A stretch of 18,244 bases of DNA, taken from assembly GCA_002315995.1 (NCBI GenBank), contig DCHN01000021.1, forward strand, positions 871 to 19,114, written 5' to 3'. This stretch comes from Bacteroidales bacterium UBA1751 (GTDB lineage Bacteria; Bacteroidota; Bacteroidia; Bacteroidales; UBA932). Below are positions 8,975 to 16,613 of the stretch, one piece after another. Below the pieces are notes generated by a model, which had not been told where the DNA came from, ran no database searches, and saw only the letters and a program-made list of their open reading frames with translations. The position numbers and the translations under genes are program-made. Within the stretch, counting starts at the first letter, position 1; the number at the start of each line of letters is the position of its first letter.

Positions 8975-8982
8975 CAAAGTTA
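8975..8982 (-). promoter_or_regulatory. Candidate -7 box for the upstream susC-susD operon
   Basis: The minus strand reads TAACTTTG, a full match to TAnnTTTG, 12 nt beyond the stem of the ostA terminator. Transcription would start near 8968, giving a leader of about 74 nt. I see no good -33 TTTG at the right spacing. A weaker alternative (ATAATTTG at 8943-8936) sits at nearly the same distance from the ATG as the box before the other susC. Confidence 0.35.
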
Positions 8983-8993
8983 TAAAAATAAAA

Positions 8994-9029
8994 CAAAAGA
9001 AATCACCCCTTTTTAGATGATTTCTTTTG
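8994..9029 (-). terminator. Intrinsic terminator after the ostA-like gene
   Basis: A 12-bp perfect but AT-rich stem (caaaagaaatca at 8994-9005 paired with 9018-9029) has a 12-nt loop. Reading the minus strand it is followed by tttattttta. It lies 24 nt past the stop of the ostA-like gene and separates the envelope genes from the SusC-SusD locus. Confidence 0.75.
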
Positions 9030-9053
9030 AAAAACCTTAAAAAAGCTGACTCT

Positions 9054-11066
9054 TTACTCTATTTCGGCCGGTTCAGCCTCATTTTTCCCAACGTACGAAA
9101 CAATACTGTTATAAATATCCGGGAAAAATCTCCTCACATATATATATTCAGGCTTTTTCATCTCCATAAACTTGTATCTCTGCGAGACCCTCACCTTCCT
9201 GTTGCAGACCTCCTCCTTACTTGCAGGCCTGAGTTCAGGACGCCATACAAAACCTCTGAGCTTCTGCTCCTCATCCGGAAGATTGTAAACCGGAAGAGCA
9301 TTGTTCTTTATATTCTCAATATATTTTATTCTCTCAACCTTTTTATTCCTGATTCTGGCGGAAATTATCTTGGCCTCCTTCTGGTTCATTATTGTAATAA
9401 TGGAATCCTCCCGGAGGTAGGCATTGAGCGAAGATCCACCAAGCGCATCAAAACGGCAGAGTTCATTATTATTGAAGAAACCTACCATCTCAGTTCCCTT
9501 TATCTGGTTGAAATGTGTGGAGTCCTCCATTGAGGCAATGAAGGCATTTGAAATCATATTCGCCTTGAAGAGCTTTCCATTGAGAAAAAGCACCTGCATA
9601 CTGTCGGCCGTAAGCTGATGTTTCTCCTCACTCCAGAGGATAGGTTCAACATAGAGTCTTGCTATTGAGTCAACGCCGGTATATACCAACGAATCACACC
9701 TGCCCTGTGCATCGCCCTTGAACATCCTCACGTTGTTCCACGCATCAACGAAGAGAACCTTACTCGTATCTGCAGGCACAGCTGCGGAGCTGTCTGCAAC
9801 AACTACGGATGAGCTGTCCGAAGCAATAGGCGCCATTACCGGAAGAGAAGGCAGCGAATCGAGCGGAACAGGAACGGAATCTGAGACCGCCTCACCTGAA
9901 TGAGCGTTCATTTTTGCCTTTTCAAGTGAATCTTTCTCTGCAAAAGTTGCAGGTCCCTGGGGCGTATTCAGTCTCTTCATTGCCTGCTTGAATGCCTCAT
10001 GCTTACGCTGTGCATCCGCCTCAGAATCACCTACCGGATCCCTCATGGCCAACTCCCTTCTCTCCAAAGCGGCAGAAACCATAGTTTCATCCAGCAAGCA
10101 ACGCTCAATTGCATAGAAATGTATGGTATCAGAGGCTACATATGCTGTATCGGGGATATCCCCCTCCATTCCGTATGAAAGAATTGACGGATTTTTTGTA
10201 AGCAGCACATCAAGAGGACTCTTTTTGTAAAGGGCATCATCAGCAAAGAGTATTGTTGACTGTGTAGTATCGGTAACCTGTATATTATTTACAAGATGGG
10301 CGCACTCCCTCTCCTTCCAGTAGGTCATGTCATCGGCCCAGAGTTCACGCTCAGGCGTAAGTATGTACCCATTACGCGTAAAATGAAATATTGAGCTGTC
10401 CCTATCAATGAGTCCCTCATCTGTAAAGAGTATGTTCTCCCCATTCCATGCAGTGGTTCTCTCCCCAAGCCCTATTGTATTATTTCTTGAAAGGAAGGTT
10501 ATTTCATCGGACTTTATTGCCGTTGAATCTGTATAGGCAGCCACACTGTCAAAGAATCGGAACTTTCTCTCCGCCGATATATACTCTCCTTCGTTGCTCT
10601 CAATTACCGCCCCATCTTTGTTTTTCATGGCACCACCACGATAGAATCGCGCGGTGCTGTCTTTTGTGTTGTAATCGAGAAAATGAGTGTTGAGCACATT
10701 CCCATCACGGTCAAAGAGCGAAACCAGCGTGCCCCTCACCTGAACAAGTGAGGAGTCAACAATATATTTCATTCTATCGCCGGTGAGAGAGGTTTTGTCC
10801 TGGATTACCTGAACATTCCCAAGGGCATCGATTTCATTCAGGAGAACGTTCCAGACTGCGGAGTCGCAATCGAGATATGTATTGTTGTGGAAAAAGCGTG
10901 CCGGACCCTTGACCTTTCTGAAACTGACTCCGTCAATCTCCTCAAGATGTGCGGAAGAGGCATAAATGAGCGTAACGAGAGAGTCCCTCCCCCTCTCCTG
11001 AGCACTTATTTGGGAAAGCGAAAAGAATAGAAGCAATACAAGAAATATCGCCCTTATTTTATCCAT
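9054..11066 (-). CDS. OstA/LptA-like periplasmic protein, probable LPS transport factor
   Basis: I read this 670-aa secreted protein as an OstA-like family member of Bacteroidota, related to LptA, the periplasmic bridge that carries lipopolysaccharide to the outer membrane. Residues 1-23 (MDKIRAIFLVLLLFFSLSQISAQ) form a signal peptide. Repeating short beta-strand units follow in OstA style (FFHNNTYLDCDSAVWNV, IDALGNVQVIQ, LTGDRMKYIVDSSLVQVRG). A low-complexity Ser/Ala/Pro/Asp linker at about 390-436 separates these from a second OstA-like stretch (NVRMFKGDAQGRCDSLVY, HQLTADSMQVLF). The C-terminus is basic and conserved-looking. E. coli LptA is under 200 aa, so this is a long multi-unit form. 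I chose the ATG at 11066 because it starts the signal peptide directly; an upstream GTG at 11087 would add seven polar residues. The start overlaps the surA-like stop by 13 nt, suggesting translational coupling. Confidence 0.82.
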   Translation of the reverse strand: MDKIRAIFLVLLLFFSLSQISAQERGRDSLVTLIYASSAHLEEIDGVSFRKVKGPARFFHNNTYLDCDSAVWNVLLNEIDALGNVQVIQDKTSLTGDRMKYIVDSSLVQVRGTLVSLFDRDGNVLNTHFLDYNTKDSTARFYRGGAMKNKDGAVIESNEGEYISAERKFRFFDSVAAYTDSTAIKSDEITFLSRNNTIGLGERTTAWNGENILFTDEGLIDRDSSIFHFTRNGYILTPERELWADDMTYWKERECAHLVNNIQVTDTTQSTILFADDALYKKSPLDVLLTKNPSILSYGMEGDIPDTAYVASDTIHFYAIERCLLDETMVSAALERRELAMRDPVGDSEADAQRKHEAFKQAMKRLNTPQGPATFAEKDSLEKAKMNAHSGEAVSDSVPVPLDSLPSLPVMAPIASDSSSVVVADSSAAVPADTSKVLFVDAWNNVRMFKGDAQGRCDSLVYTGVDSIARLYVEPILWSEEKHQLTADSMQVLFLNGKLFKANMISNAFIASMEDSTHFNQIKGTEMVGFFNNNELCRFDALGGSSLNAYLREDSIITIMNQKEAKIISARIRNKKVERIKYIENIKNNALPVYNLPDEEQKLRGFVWRPELRPASKEEVCNRKVRVSQRYKFMEMKKPEYIYVRRFFPDIYNSIVSYVGKNEAEPAEIE

Positions 11067-12412
11067 CCCTTCTTCTTGAATTTGCACCCTTTGAAGAGGT
11101 CATCAACAAAGATGAAATTTTCAGCCTGCTTCTCTTCAATGAACTTGTCAATTGCCTTTTGGGCATTGTCCTGATTGGCAACCTCCTGTATAACCATGAA
11201 ATCGTCATTTATGTTTGCCACATGTGAGTCAAGGATGCTCTCAAGCCTTAGAATCTTGTATATGAGGTTTCCCCTGCCCTCATTGTCAAGTGACTCTATA
11301 GGCTGAGAAATCTCACCTGGTTTGAGATTCTTTATGGCATTGTAATCAGCAGGTTTCAGCTGGTCCTTTTCAAAGAAACTTGCACCGGTATTCTCATCTA
11401 TCATCACACCCTTGTTCATAGCTGACTTCAACTCATACGAATATGCGAAGGCTGCGCGTTCAAAAGTGAGGCTGTCGGCCAGAATAAGCGTTTTGAGGCT
11501 GTCGAGTGTCTTGAAAGCCTTTTCTCTCTCGGTTGCCGGGAACTCCGGTTTTATAAGAATATGGCGGGCATTGAACATGTCGCCGTTCCTCTCAATCATC
11601 TGAATGATATGGAATCCGTCAGGCGTCTCCACCACCTGTGAAATCTGTCCCGGTTTGAGTGACATTGCAGCGTCCGAGAAAGCAGGCCAATAGAGTGACT
11701 TCGGAGCCATTCTCAACTCCCCTCCTCGCTGTGCGCTTCCAGGATCTTGGGAATATATTCTTGCCAATGTTGAGAATCTCTCTCCATTGAGGATTCTGTC
11801 CCTGAATTCGAGGAGTCTCTCACGTGCTGCAAGATTCGCCTCCTTCTTCGATGGATAGAGAACAATCTGGCTTATTTTGTACTGTGTTGAGACAATTGGC
11901 AATGAATCCTTATCGACCCTGCGATAGAATCTCTCAACCTGACTTGGGGTAAGTGTGCCTGCATCTCCAACTATTTTCTGCTGCATCTGCTGGGTGAGCG
12001 TGCTCTCCTTGAGCACATCACGCCAATCGGCTTTCAACTTGTGAACAGGCTTGCCGAAATACTCCTCCACCTCCTTTTCTCCGCCAAGTGTGGCAATTGC
12101 ATTATTGACTCTATCTTGAAGTTCAAGTTCAACGTTGTCTTCAGCCACCTTCAGCGAGTCAACTCTTGCCTGTATGAGCATGAGTTTCTGAGTAAGAAGA
12201 TTCTCAAGGATCTCACACCTTACATTCTGTTTGGAAATGACTCCCTGCGCCAGCATCATCTGGACCTCATTCTCAAGTTGGGAGAGCATAATGGCCTCAT
12301 TTCCAACCACCGCAATGGTTTTGTCAACAAGTCCTCCGCTATACGTCTGAGCATAGGCGCTGATGCCTGAAAATATTGCCAGAATGGCAAGCAAACGTCT
12401 GAAAATCTTCAT
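11054..12412 (-). CDS. SurA-like periplasmic peptidyl-prolyl cis-trans isomerase / outer-membrane protein chaperone
   Basis: This 452-aa protein resembles SurA, which escorts unfolded outer-membrane proteins and isomerises proline bonds in the periplasm. A signal peptide is at 1-21 (ends AYA before Gln). A SurA N-terminal helical chaperone domain spans about 24-165 (KTIAVVGNEAIMLSQLENEV; LENLLTQKLMLIQA). Two parvulin-type PpiC domains follow: the first at about 175-275 (ISQIVLYPSK, FSTLARIYSQDPGSAQRGGEL, PDGFHIIQMIE), the second from about 278 (NARHILIKPEFPATE), less typical and ending near 385. The basic C-terminus overlaps the ostA-like start. The pairing with that gene makes an outer-membrane biogenesis role likely. 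No convincing promoter or terminator is seen in the 71 nt before it, so it may be transcribed with guaB. The exact ortholog (SurA or another parvulin) is uncertain. Confidence 0.88.
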   Translation of the reverse strand: MKIFRRLLAILAIFSGISAYAQTYSGGLVDKTIAVVGNEAIMLSQLENEVQMMLAQGVISKQNVRCEILENLLTQKLMLIQARVDSLKVAEDNVELELQDRVNNAIATLGGEKEVEEYFGKPVHKLKADWRDVLKESTLTQQMQQKIVGDAGTLTPSQVERFYRRVDKDSLPIVSTQYKISQIVLYPSKKEANLAARERLLEFRDRILNGERFSTLARIYSQDPGSAQRGGELRMAPKSLYWPAFSDAAMSLKPGQISQVVETPDGFHIIQMIERNGDMFNARHILIKPEFPATEREKAFKTLDSLKTLILADSLTFERAAFAYSYELKSAMNKGVMIDENTGASFFEKDQLKPADYNAIKNLKPGEISQPIESLDNEGRGNLIYKILRLESILDSHVANINDDFMVIQEVANQDNAQKAIDKFIEEKQAENFIFVDDLFKGCKFKKKGWIK

Positions 12413-12483
12413 CTCAAATTAAATAAACATCAAAGCCGGATATCCCATTTTCGTGCCAAAGGCAAACCGGATATAAATTAAAT

Positions 12484-13953
12484 CTATCTGCTGTAGTTTG
12501 GAGCCTCACGGGTAATGGTGACATCATGAGGATGGTTCTCCATAAGGCCTGCAGAGGTTATTCTCACGAACCTGGCGCTGCCCAAAGCCTCTATGTTCTT
12601 TGCACCGCAATAGCCCATTCCGGCTCTCAAGCCACCTACAAGCTGATATACAACCTCAGAAAGGGTTCCCTTGTATGGTACCTGAGCAACTATTCCCTCT
12701 GGAACAAGTTTCTTGATATCCTCTTCCATATCCTGGAAATACCTATCCTTTGACCCCTTCTGCATAGCCTCAAGGGAGCCCATACCCCTGTATGACTTGA
12801 ATTTCCTTCCGTTAAGAATGATTGTCTCTCCAGGTGACTCCTCAACTCCAGCAAAGAGAGAGCCCGCCATAATAGTGCTGGCTCCTGCAGCCAAAGCCTT
12901 GACAATATCTCCTGAATAACGGATTCCGCCATCGGCAATAATTGGAATGCCCTTATCTTTAAGCCCCTCACTTGCAAGCATAATTGCTGTAAGTTGCGGT
13001 ACGCCTACTCCTGCAACCACTCTTGTTGTGCATATTGAACCAGGCCCTATACCAACTTTGACTCCATCTACTCCGCACTCGGCAAGAGCAAGGGCTGCCT
13101 CCTTGGTTGCAATGTTTCCGGCAATGACATCAAGATGAGGGAAAGCCTTCTTTATCTCTTTGATTATTTTCAGGACATAAACCGAATGTCCGTGTGCAGT
13201 ATCAACAACAACAGCATCAACATCAACAGAAGCGAGTTTTTCCACCTTCTGAATGGAGTCAGACCCAACACCTACGGCAGCTGCTGTCATAAGCCTTCCC
13301 TTGCTGTCCTTGCTTGCCTTAGGATTGTCCTTAACCTTAGTAATATCCTTATATGTAAGAAGGCCCTCAAGGTGACCATATTTGTCAACTACAGGAAGCT
13401 TCTCTATTCTATACTGCTGAAGGAGTTCTGTTGCATGTGCAAGATCCGTACTGCGTGTAGTGGTAATGAGATTCTCCTTGGTCATAACATCGGCAATCCT
13501 GCACTTGACATCAGTAACAAAACGCAAATCCCTGTTAGTGACAATTCCAACTAGAATATTTGAATCATCAACAACCGGGATTCCTCCAATATGGTTTTCA
13601 CTCATGAGCTTGAGAGCATCTGCAACAAGCTGGTCACCCTTTATGGTAACCGGATTATATATCATTCCATTCTCAGCCCTCTTCACTCTCTTCACATGCT
13701 CCATCTGCTGCTCAATTGGCATATTCTTATGAATTACGCCTATTCCACCCGCCCTGGCCATTGCAATAGCCAGATCTGCCTCCGTCACGGTGTCCATAGC
13801 CGCTGAAACAATAGGCGACTGAAGAACAATATTCCTTGAAAAACGAGTGCTTACATCAACATCTCTTGGAAGGACCTCACTTCTTGCAGGAACAAGAAGC
13901 ACATCATCAAATGTAAGCCCCTCAAATGCTATTCTTTCCGATAACTGCTGCAT
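12484..13953 (-). CDS. guaB: Inosine-5'-monophosphate dehydrogenase
   Basis: This cytosolic enzyme oxidises IMP to XMP with NAD+, the committed step of guanine nucleotide synthesis. At 489 aa it has standard length. The N-terminal barrel begins with LTFDDVLLVPARSEVLP and LQSPIVSAAMDTVTE. A pair of CBS domains is inserted at about 93-205 (GGIPVVDDSNILVGIVTNRDLRF; IEKLPVVDKYGHLEGLLTYKDI). The barrel then resumes with the catalytic loop GIGPGSICTTRVVAGVGVPQ, in which Cys308 is the expected nucleophile, the IMP phosphate-binding IPIIADGGIRYSGDIVKALA, and the mobile flap after GRKFKSYRGMGSL. All hallmark residues are present. A candidate promoter lies just upstream at 13975-14004. The surA-like and ostA-like genes follow on the same strand. 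Confidence 0.98.
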   Translation of the reverse strand: MQQLSERIAFEGLTFDDVLLVPARSEVLPRDVDVSTRFSRNIVLQSPIVSAAMDTVTEADLAIAMARAGGIGVIHKNMPIEQQMEHVKRVKRAENGMIYNPVTIKGDQLVADALKLMSENHIGGIPVVDDSNILVGIVTNRDLRFVTDVKCRIADVMTKENLITTTRSTDLAHATELLQQYRIEKLPVVDKYGHLEGLLTYKDITKVKDNPKASKDSKGRLMTAAAVGVGSDSIQKVEKLASVDVDAVVVDTAHGHSVYVLKIIKEIKKAFPHLDVIAGNIATKEAALALAECGVDGVKVGIGPGSICTTRVVAGVGVPQLTAIMLASEGLKDKGIPIIADGGIRYSGDIVKALAAGASTIMAGSLFAGVEESPGETIILNGRKFKSYRGMGSLEAMQKGSKDRYFQDMEEDIKKLVPEGIVAQVPYKGTLSEVVYQLVGGLRAGMGYCGAKNIEALGSARFVRITSAGLMENHPHDVTITREAPNYSR

Positions 13954-13974
13954 ATGAAAAATGTTTATAATCTA

Positions 13975-14004
13975 CAAAAATAACAATTATTTTATTTATA
14001 CAAC
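13975..14004 (-). promoter_or_regulatory. Candidate Bacteroidota-type promoter for guaB
   Basis: The minus strand reads TATTTTTG at 13982-13975 (matches TAnnTTTG) with GTTG at 14004-14001, a 3-of-4 match to the -33 box, separated by 18 nt. The -33 box would lie inside the end of the radical SAM gene. The start point would be near 13969. Confidence 0.4.
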
Positions 14005-14912
14005 ACGCCTTGCCTTGTATTCCTAGCCTCAAGCCTGCTCTCAAGCATCCTCAGCAACTCCGTATTCCTGATCAGTCCCCAGGGCGTTTCTCTGACGAAT
14101 CTTGGCGGAACTTCCCCCGCAAATCTCTCAATGAAGAGATCCGGTCGGAGTCTTTCCAGAATATCAATGAAAAAGTCTATGTATTCCTCCAGAGAGAAGG
14201 TTACGAAATCCTCCGGTCGGTTGTCGTGTTCACGCTCCATTGCCGTTCCCTTAACGAACTGAAGCTGGTGGAATTTAACACTATCGACAGGTAGTGAATT
14301 AATAAGGGAGGTCTGGTCAAGCATCATCTGCCGGCTCTCTCCGGGAAGCCCAAGAATAAAATGCGCTCCGGTTCCTATTCCGCGCGCATGCGTCTGATCA
14401 ACCGCCCACTTCGCCTGTTCAAAAGTGTGGCCACGGTTAATTCGGTTCAAAGTGGAGTTGTAGCAGCTCTCTATACCGTACTCCACAATGACAATCTTCT
14501 CCTGCGCCAACCTGGCCAGATAGTCAAGTTTGCTCTCATCAACACAATCGGGCCTTGTGCCTATGACAATGCCCCGCACCTTCGGGTGCTGAAGAGCCTG
14601 CTCATAGACCTCCTTTAGCTTTCCAAGTGGTGCGTACGTATTTGAATATGGCTGGAAATAGGCGAGAAAGTCATTGCAGTTCCTGTAGCGTCTGCTGTGA
14701 AACTCTATTCCCTCCTCTATTTGCTCCGCCACAGATTTTTCCGGCGTGCTGTAACCGGGATGGAATGCGTCGTTGTTGCAGAATGTGCACCCTCCTCTTG
14801 AAATTGAACCATCCCTATTAGGACAAGTGAAGCCGGCATCAATCACAATTTTTTGAAGCCGGCAACCATATTTTTGCTTGAAATATCCTACGAATGTGTT
14901 GTATCTGCCCAT
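13992..14912 (-). CDS. TIGR01212/YhcC-type radical SAM protein
   Basis: This 306-aa protein belongs to the radical SAM superfamily. The 4Fe-4S cluster motif is Cys30-x11-Cys42-x2-Cys45 within GFTCPNRDG and GGCTFC, spaced as in the YhcC/YtqA subfamily rather than the classic Cx3Cx2C. Further blocks fit: AYFQPYSNTYAPL, GIVIGTRPDCVD, the SAM-barrel segment VEYGIESCYNSTLNRINRGH, and HFILGLPGE. Length matches the family. As I recall, the Bacillus subtilis member YtqA has been linked to wobble-uridine tRNA modification; whether that applies here is inference. It starts 2 nt after the stop of the YhcH-family gene, so the two are likely co-transcribed although no functional tie is obvious. Confidence 0.88.
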   Translation of the reverse strand: MGRYNTFVGYFKQKYGCRLQKIVIDAGFTCPNRDGSISRGGCTFCNNDAFHPGYSTPEKSVAEQIEEGIEFHSRRYRNCNDFLAYFQPYSNTYAPLGKLKEVYEQALQHPKVRGIVIGTRPDCVDESKLDYLARLAQEKIVIVEYGIESCYNSTLNRINRGHTFEQAKWAVDQTHARGIGTGAHFILGLPGESRQMMLDQTSLINSLPVDSVKFHQLQFVKGTAMEREHDNRPEDFVTFSLEEYIDFFIDILERLRPDLFIERFAGEVPPRFVRETPWGLIRNTELLRMLESRLEARNTRQGVLYK

Positions 14913-14914
14913 AG

Positions 14915-15388
14915 TCAGACCTTCTTGCTGTCAACTATATCAAAAACCTTCACTTTGAATACAGCCTTCTTCACTGTTCCATCTCCAAGCAGCGGAGCGT
15001 GCGCATCAGATGGGAATATTACAACAAAATTCCCGGCTCCGAGGCTTACATAGTTGTCAGGAACGTCATTGGCAAGAAAAGCAATATCCTTTTCATCGTC
15101 ATACTTCGCATCATCCTCAATGCAAAGCGACCTGTCCTTGATGCCAAAGGTTTCAATTCCATCTATGACAACGTGTATGTCTATGTAGGAGTCATGTATC
15201 TCCATTGGTGCCGATTCTCCTCTAAGGGGCTGGGTAGATATTGTCACATAGACATCCCTGCCTGAAATCTCATACTTTCCATCATCCATTGCAGAGAGGT
15301 CATTTGAGCGGAGAAAGGTGTAAACCTTGTCGAAGTTCTTGTGGAAGCTCTGATATTTCTCAAAGCTTTTTACTGAATCAAGTATCAT
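14915..15388 (-). CDS. YhcH/YjgK/YiaL family protein (DUF386), cupin-like
   Basis: This 157-aa cytosolic protein fits the YhcH/YjgK/YiaL family, small double-stranded beta-helix proteins often found near sugar or sialic acid catabolism genes; a sugar-anomer or isomer role has been proposed for some members. The typical metal-site segment is visible: MEIHDSYIDIHVVIDGIE (Glu-x-His, then Asp-x-His), followed later by FVVIFPSDAHAPLLG, a usual late His motif, and a VKKAVFKVKV strand. I chose the ATG at 15388 (MILDSVKSFEKYQSF). An upstream ATG at 15427 lies inside the hairpin at 15401-15428 and would add 13 residues not expected for the family. It comes 65 nt after rpsO with no clear promoter of its own, so it may depend on read-through. 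No sugar gene is nearby, so the substrate is unknown. Confidence 0.88.
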   Translation of the reverse strand: MILDSVKSFEKYQSFHKNFDKVYTFLRSNDLSAMDDGKYEISGRDVYVTISTQPLRGESAPMEIHDSYIDIHVVIDGIETFGIKDRSLCIEDDAKYDDEKDIAFLANDVPDNYVSLGAGNFVVIFPSDAHAPLLGDGTVKKAVFKVKVFDIVDSKKV

Positions 15389-15400
15389 ATTCTTAAAATT

Positions 15401-15428
15401 AATGACCACCCTTTGAAGGATGGTCATT
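15401..15428 (-). terminator. Hairpin after rpsO, probable leaky intrinsic terminator
   Basis: Eight outer base pairs (aatgacca/tggtcatt), one C-A mismatch and three inner pairs enclose a ttga loop. Reading the minus strand, only a short T-run (aattttaag) follows, so termination may be partial. It sits 25 nt past the rpsO stop and 12 nt before the chosen start of the YhcH-family gene. Confidence 0.6.
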
Positions 15429-15453
15429 ATGACTTTTCCTATTTGAAGAAATA

Positions 15454-15729
15454 TTATTTTCTAAGACCAAGGGCCTTAACAATGCTTCTGTATCTCTCAA
15501 TGTCAGTCTCCTTAAGATAATCAAGAAGTCTACGTCTCTTACCTACAAGACGGAGAAGAGACCTCTGTGTGTTGTGGTCCTTCTTGTTCTCTTTAACGTG
15601 GCTTGACAAATGGTCGATACGGTAGGAAAATAAAGCAATCTGGCTCTCTGCTGAACCAGTGTCTGTATTAGACTTTCCGTACTTGCCGAAAATCTCTTGC
15701 TTTTTGTCAGGTGATAAATACTCTGCCAT
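15454..15729 (-). CDS. rpsO: 30S ribosomal protein S15
   Basis: This 91-aa protein is S15, a primary 16S rRNA-binding protein of the small-subunit platform. The sequence is diagnostic: the segment DTGSAESQIALFSYRIDHLS carries the G-S-x-E-x-Q-I signature, then HVKENKKDHNTQRSLLRLVG and KRRRLLDYLKETDIERYRSI, with the basic RNA-contacting helices and the C-terminal ALGLRK. Length is standard. It has a good Bacteroidota-type promoter at 15786-15816 and a leader of about 50 nt with a small hairpin at its 5' end. Confidence 0.99.
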   Translation of the reverse strand: MAEYLSPDKKQEIFGKYGKSNTDTGSAESQIALFSYRIDHLSSHVKENKKDHNTQRSLLRLVGKRRRLLDYLKETDIERYRSIVKALGLRK

Positions 15730-15763
15730 TACGCTAAGAATTGATTTGTTATTAAATATTTAA

Positions 15764-15782
15764 TCCCTTATTAGTAAAGGGA
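15764..15782 (-). other. Small hairpin at the 5' end of the rpsO leader
   Basis: Six base pairs (tccctt/aaggga) with a 7-nt loop lie right after the predicted rpsO start point. On the minus strand the hairpin is followed by ttaaatattt, so it could equally be a weak terminator for the metallopeptidase gene ending at 15821. The adjoining 14 nt (15751-15764) form a perfect AT palindrome. Confidence 0.4.
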
Positions 15783-15785
15783 GTG

Positions 15786-15816
15786 CAAAGATATATCTTT
15801 TTATTGAAAATGCAAT
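15786..15816 (-). promoter_or_regulatory. Candidate Bacteroidota-type promoter for rpsO
   Basis: The minus strand reads TATCTTTG at 15793-15786 (matches TAnnTTTG) with ATTG at 15816-15813 (3 of 4 for the -33 TTTG), spacer 19 nt. The predicted start is near 15780, about 50 nt before the ATG. The -7 box overlaps a 14-nt perfect palindrome (15787-15800). Confidence 0.55.
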
Positions 15817-15820
15817 ACCA

Positions 15821-16600
15821 TTACCAGTTTCTGCGAAGAAACTGATGGCTTCTCTCAAGCCTGAGAAGATTGTCACGGCACTTTCTGGCATCTGTTCCCA
15901 AAGCCCTTGAAACCAGGTCGTAGAAATATTTACTATGGTTCATATAGACCAGGTGACACAGTTCATGCACAATAACATAGTCACAATAGAGCTTTGGAAG
16001 CCTTATAAGATGCATACTGAGGTTTATGTTCCTCCTCGATGAGCAACTGCCAAGGTTCGTGCTGTTGTCCTTTATGGAGAGCCTGTTGTAACTGAACGGA
16101 TTGCTTATTGCTCCACCCACTTTTGGGTCAGGTATCTGCATAGTGGAATTCATCCTTGCCGAGTGATACTCCAAACGTTCTTTGAGAATAATCCTTGCGC
16201 GCTCCTTAATCATTCCAAGTTCACGTTTGGTAAGAGAGGAGTATGGGACTTTGAATGAGAAGATATTCCTTTCCGGGTCACTGCCCTCACCCTGCGAGAA
16301 GCCTCCATACGACTCCCCATTCAATGACGAGAGGAACAAATCCTCCTTCTGTTGCCTTATCTCCGCTCTTTTCTGGATTTTCTCCTCCTCCATTATTTTC
16401 TTGAGGCTTACATCAACAAACCTTTTCCTTATGACACGCGCATTCTTGTCAAGGAAACTCATTACAATGCTGGCAGGACATAGAAAAGGAAAGGTTACAA
16501 CAACCCCTTGAGGGGATATTGTAACCTTGATCTTTCTGGAACGGATATTTCGCTTGAGCAGGACTTTGCCTATTACCTTATGCTCAATGAGTTGCGACAT
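15821..16600 (-). CDS. YgjP-like (DUF45) zinc metallopeptidase domain protein
   Basis: This 259-aa protein fits the YgjP/DUF45 group of predicted zinc-dependent metallopeptidases, often annotated as SprT-like or M48-like. The zinc site is explicit: His212-Glu213-Leu-Cys-His216 in YVIVHELCHLVYMNHSKYF, with a third likely ligand at His222. The segment upstream (NRLSIKDNSTNLGSCSSRRN, then INLSMHLIRLPKLYCDYVIV) matches the usual family block before the active site. The N-terminal half is a beta-rich region (RSRKIKVTISPQGVVVTFP) followed by a Lys/Glu-rich helix. No signal peptide is seen, so it is probably cytosolic. I chose the ATG at 16600, 13 nt after the previous stop; a TTG at 16663 would overlap that gene by 50 nt. 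Substrate unknown. Confidence 0.85.
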   Translation of the reverse strand: MSQLIEHKVIGKVLLKRNIRSRKIKVTISPQGVVVTFPFLCPASIVMSFLDKNARVIRKRFVDVSLKKIMEEEKIQKRAEIRQQKEDLFLSSLNGESYGGFSQGEGSDPERNIFSFKVPYSSLTKRELGMIKERARIILKERLEYHSARMNSTMQIPDPKVGGAISNPFSYNRLSIKDNSTNLGSCSSRRNINLSMHLIRLPKLYCDYVIVHELCHLVYMNHSKYFYDLVSRALGTDARKCRDNLLRLERSHQFLRRNW

Positions 16601-16613
16601 ACCCACGGCGAAA

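Noticed and set aside
9027..9533. Plus-strand open frame of 168 codons
   Set aside because: It lies antisense to the 3' part of the ostA-like gene, has no recognisable domain, and its composition is that of a reversed coding strand. Treated as a shadow.
12413..12483. Possible terminator or promoter between guaB and the surA-like gene
   Set aside because: There is only a 4-bp hairpin (tgcc/ggca at 12454-12464) and a direct repeat ccggatat at 12436 and 12467. No stem with a T-tract and no convincing TAnnTTTG box at a usable distance was found, so I call neither.
13135..13554. Plus-strand open frame of 139 codons
   Set aside because: It is antisense to the strongly conserved guaB gene and has no domain or promoter evidence.
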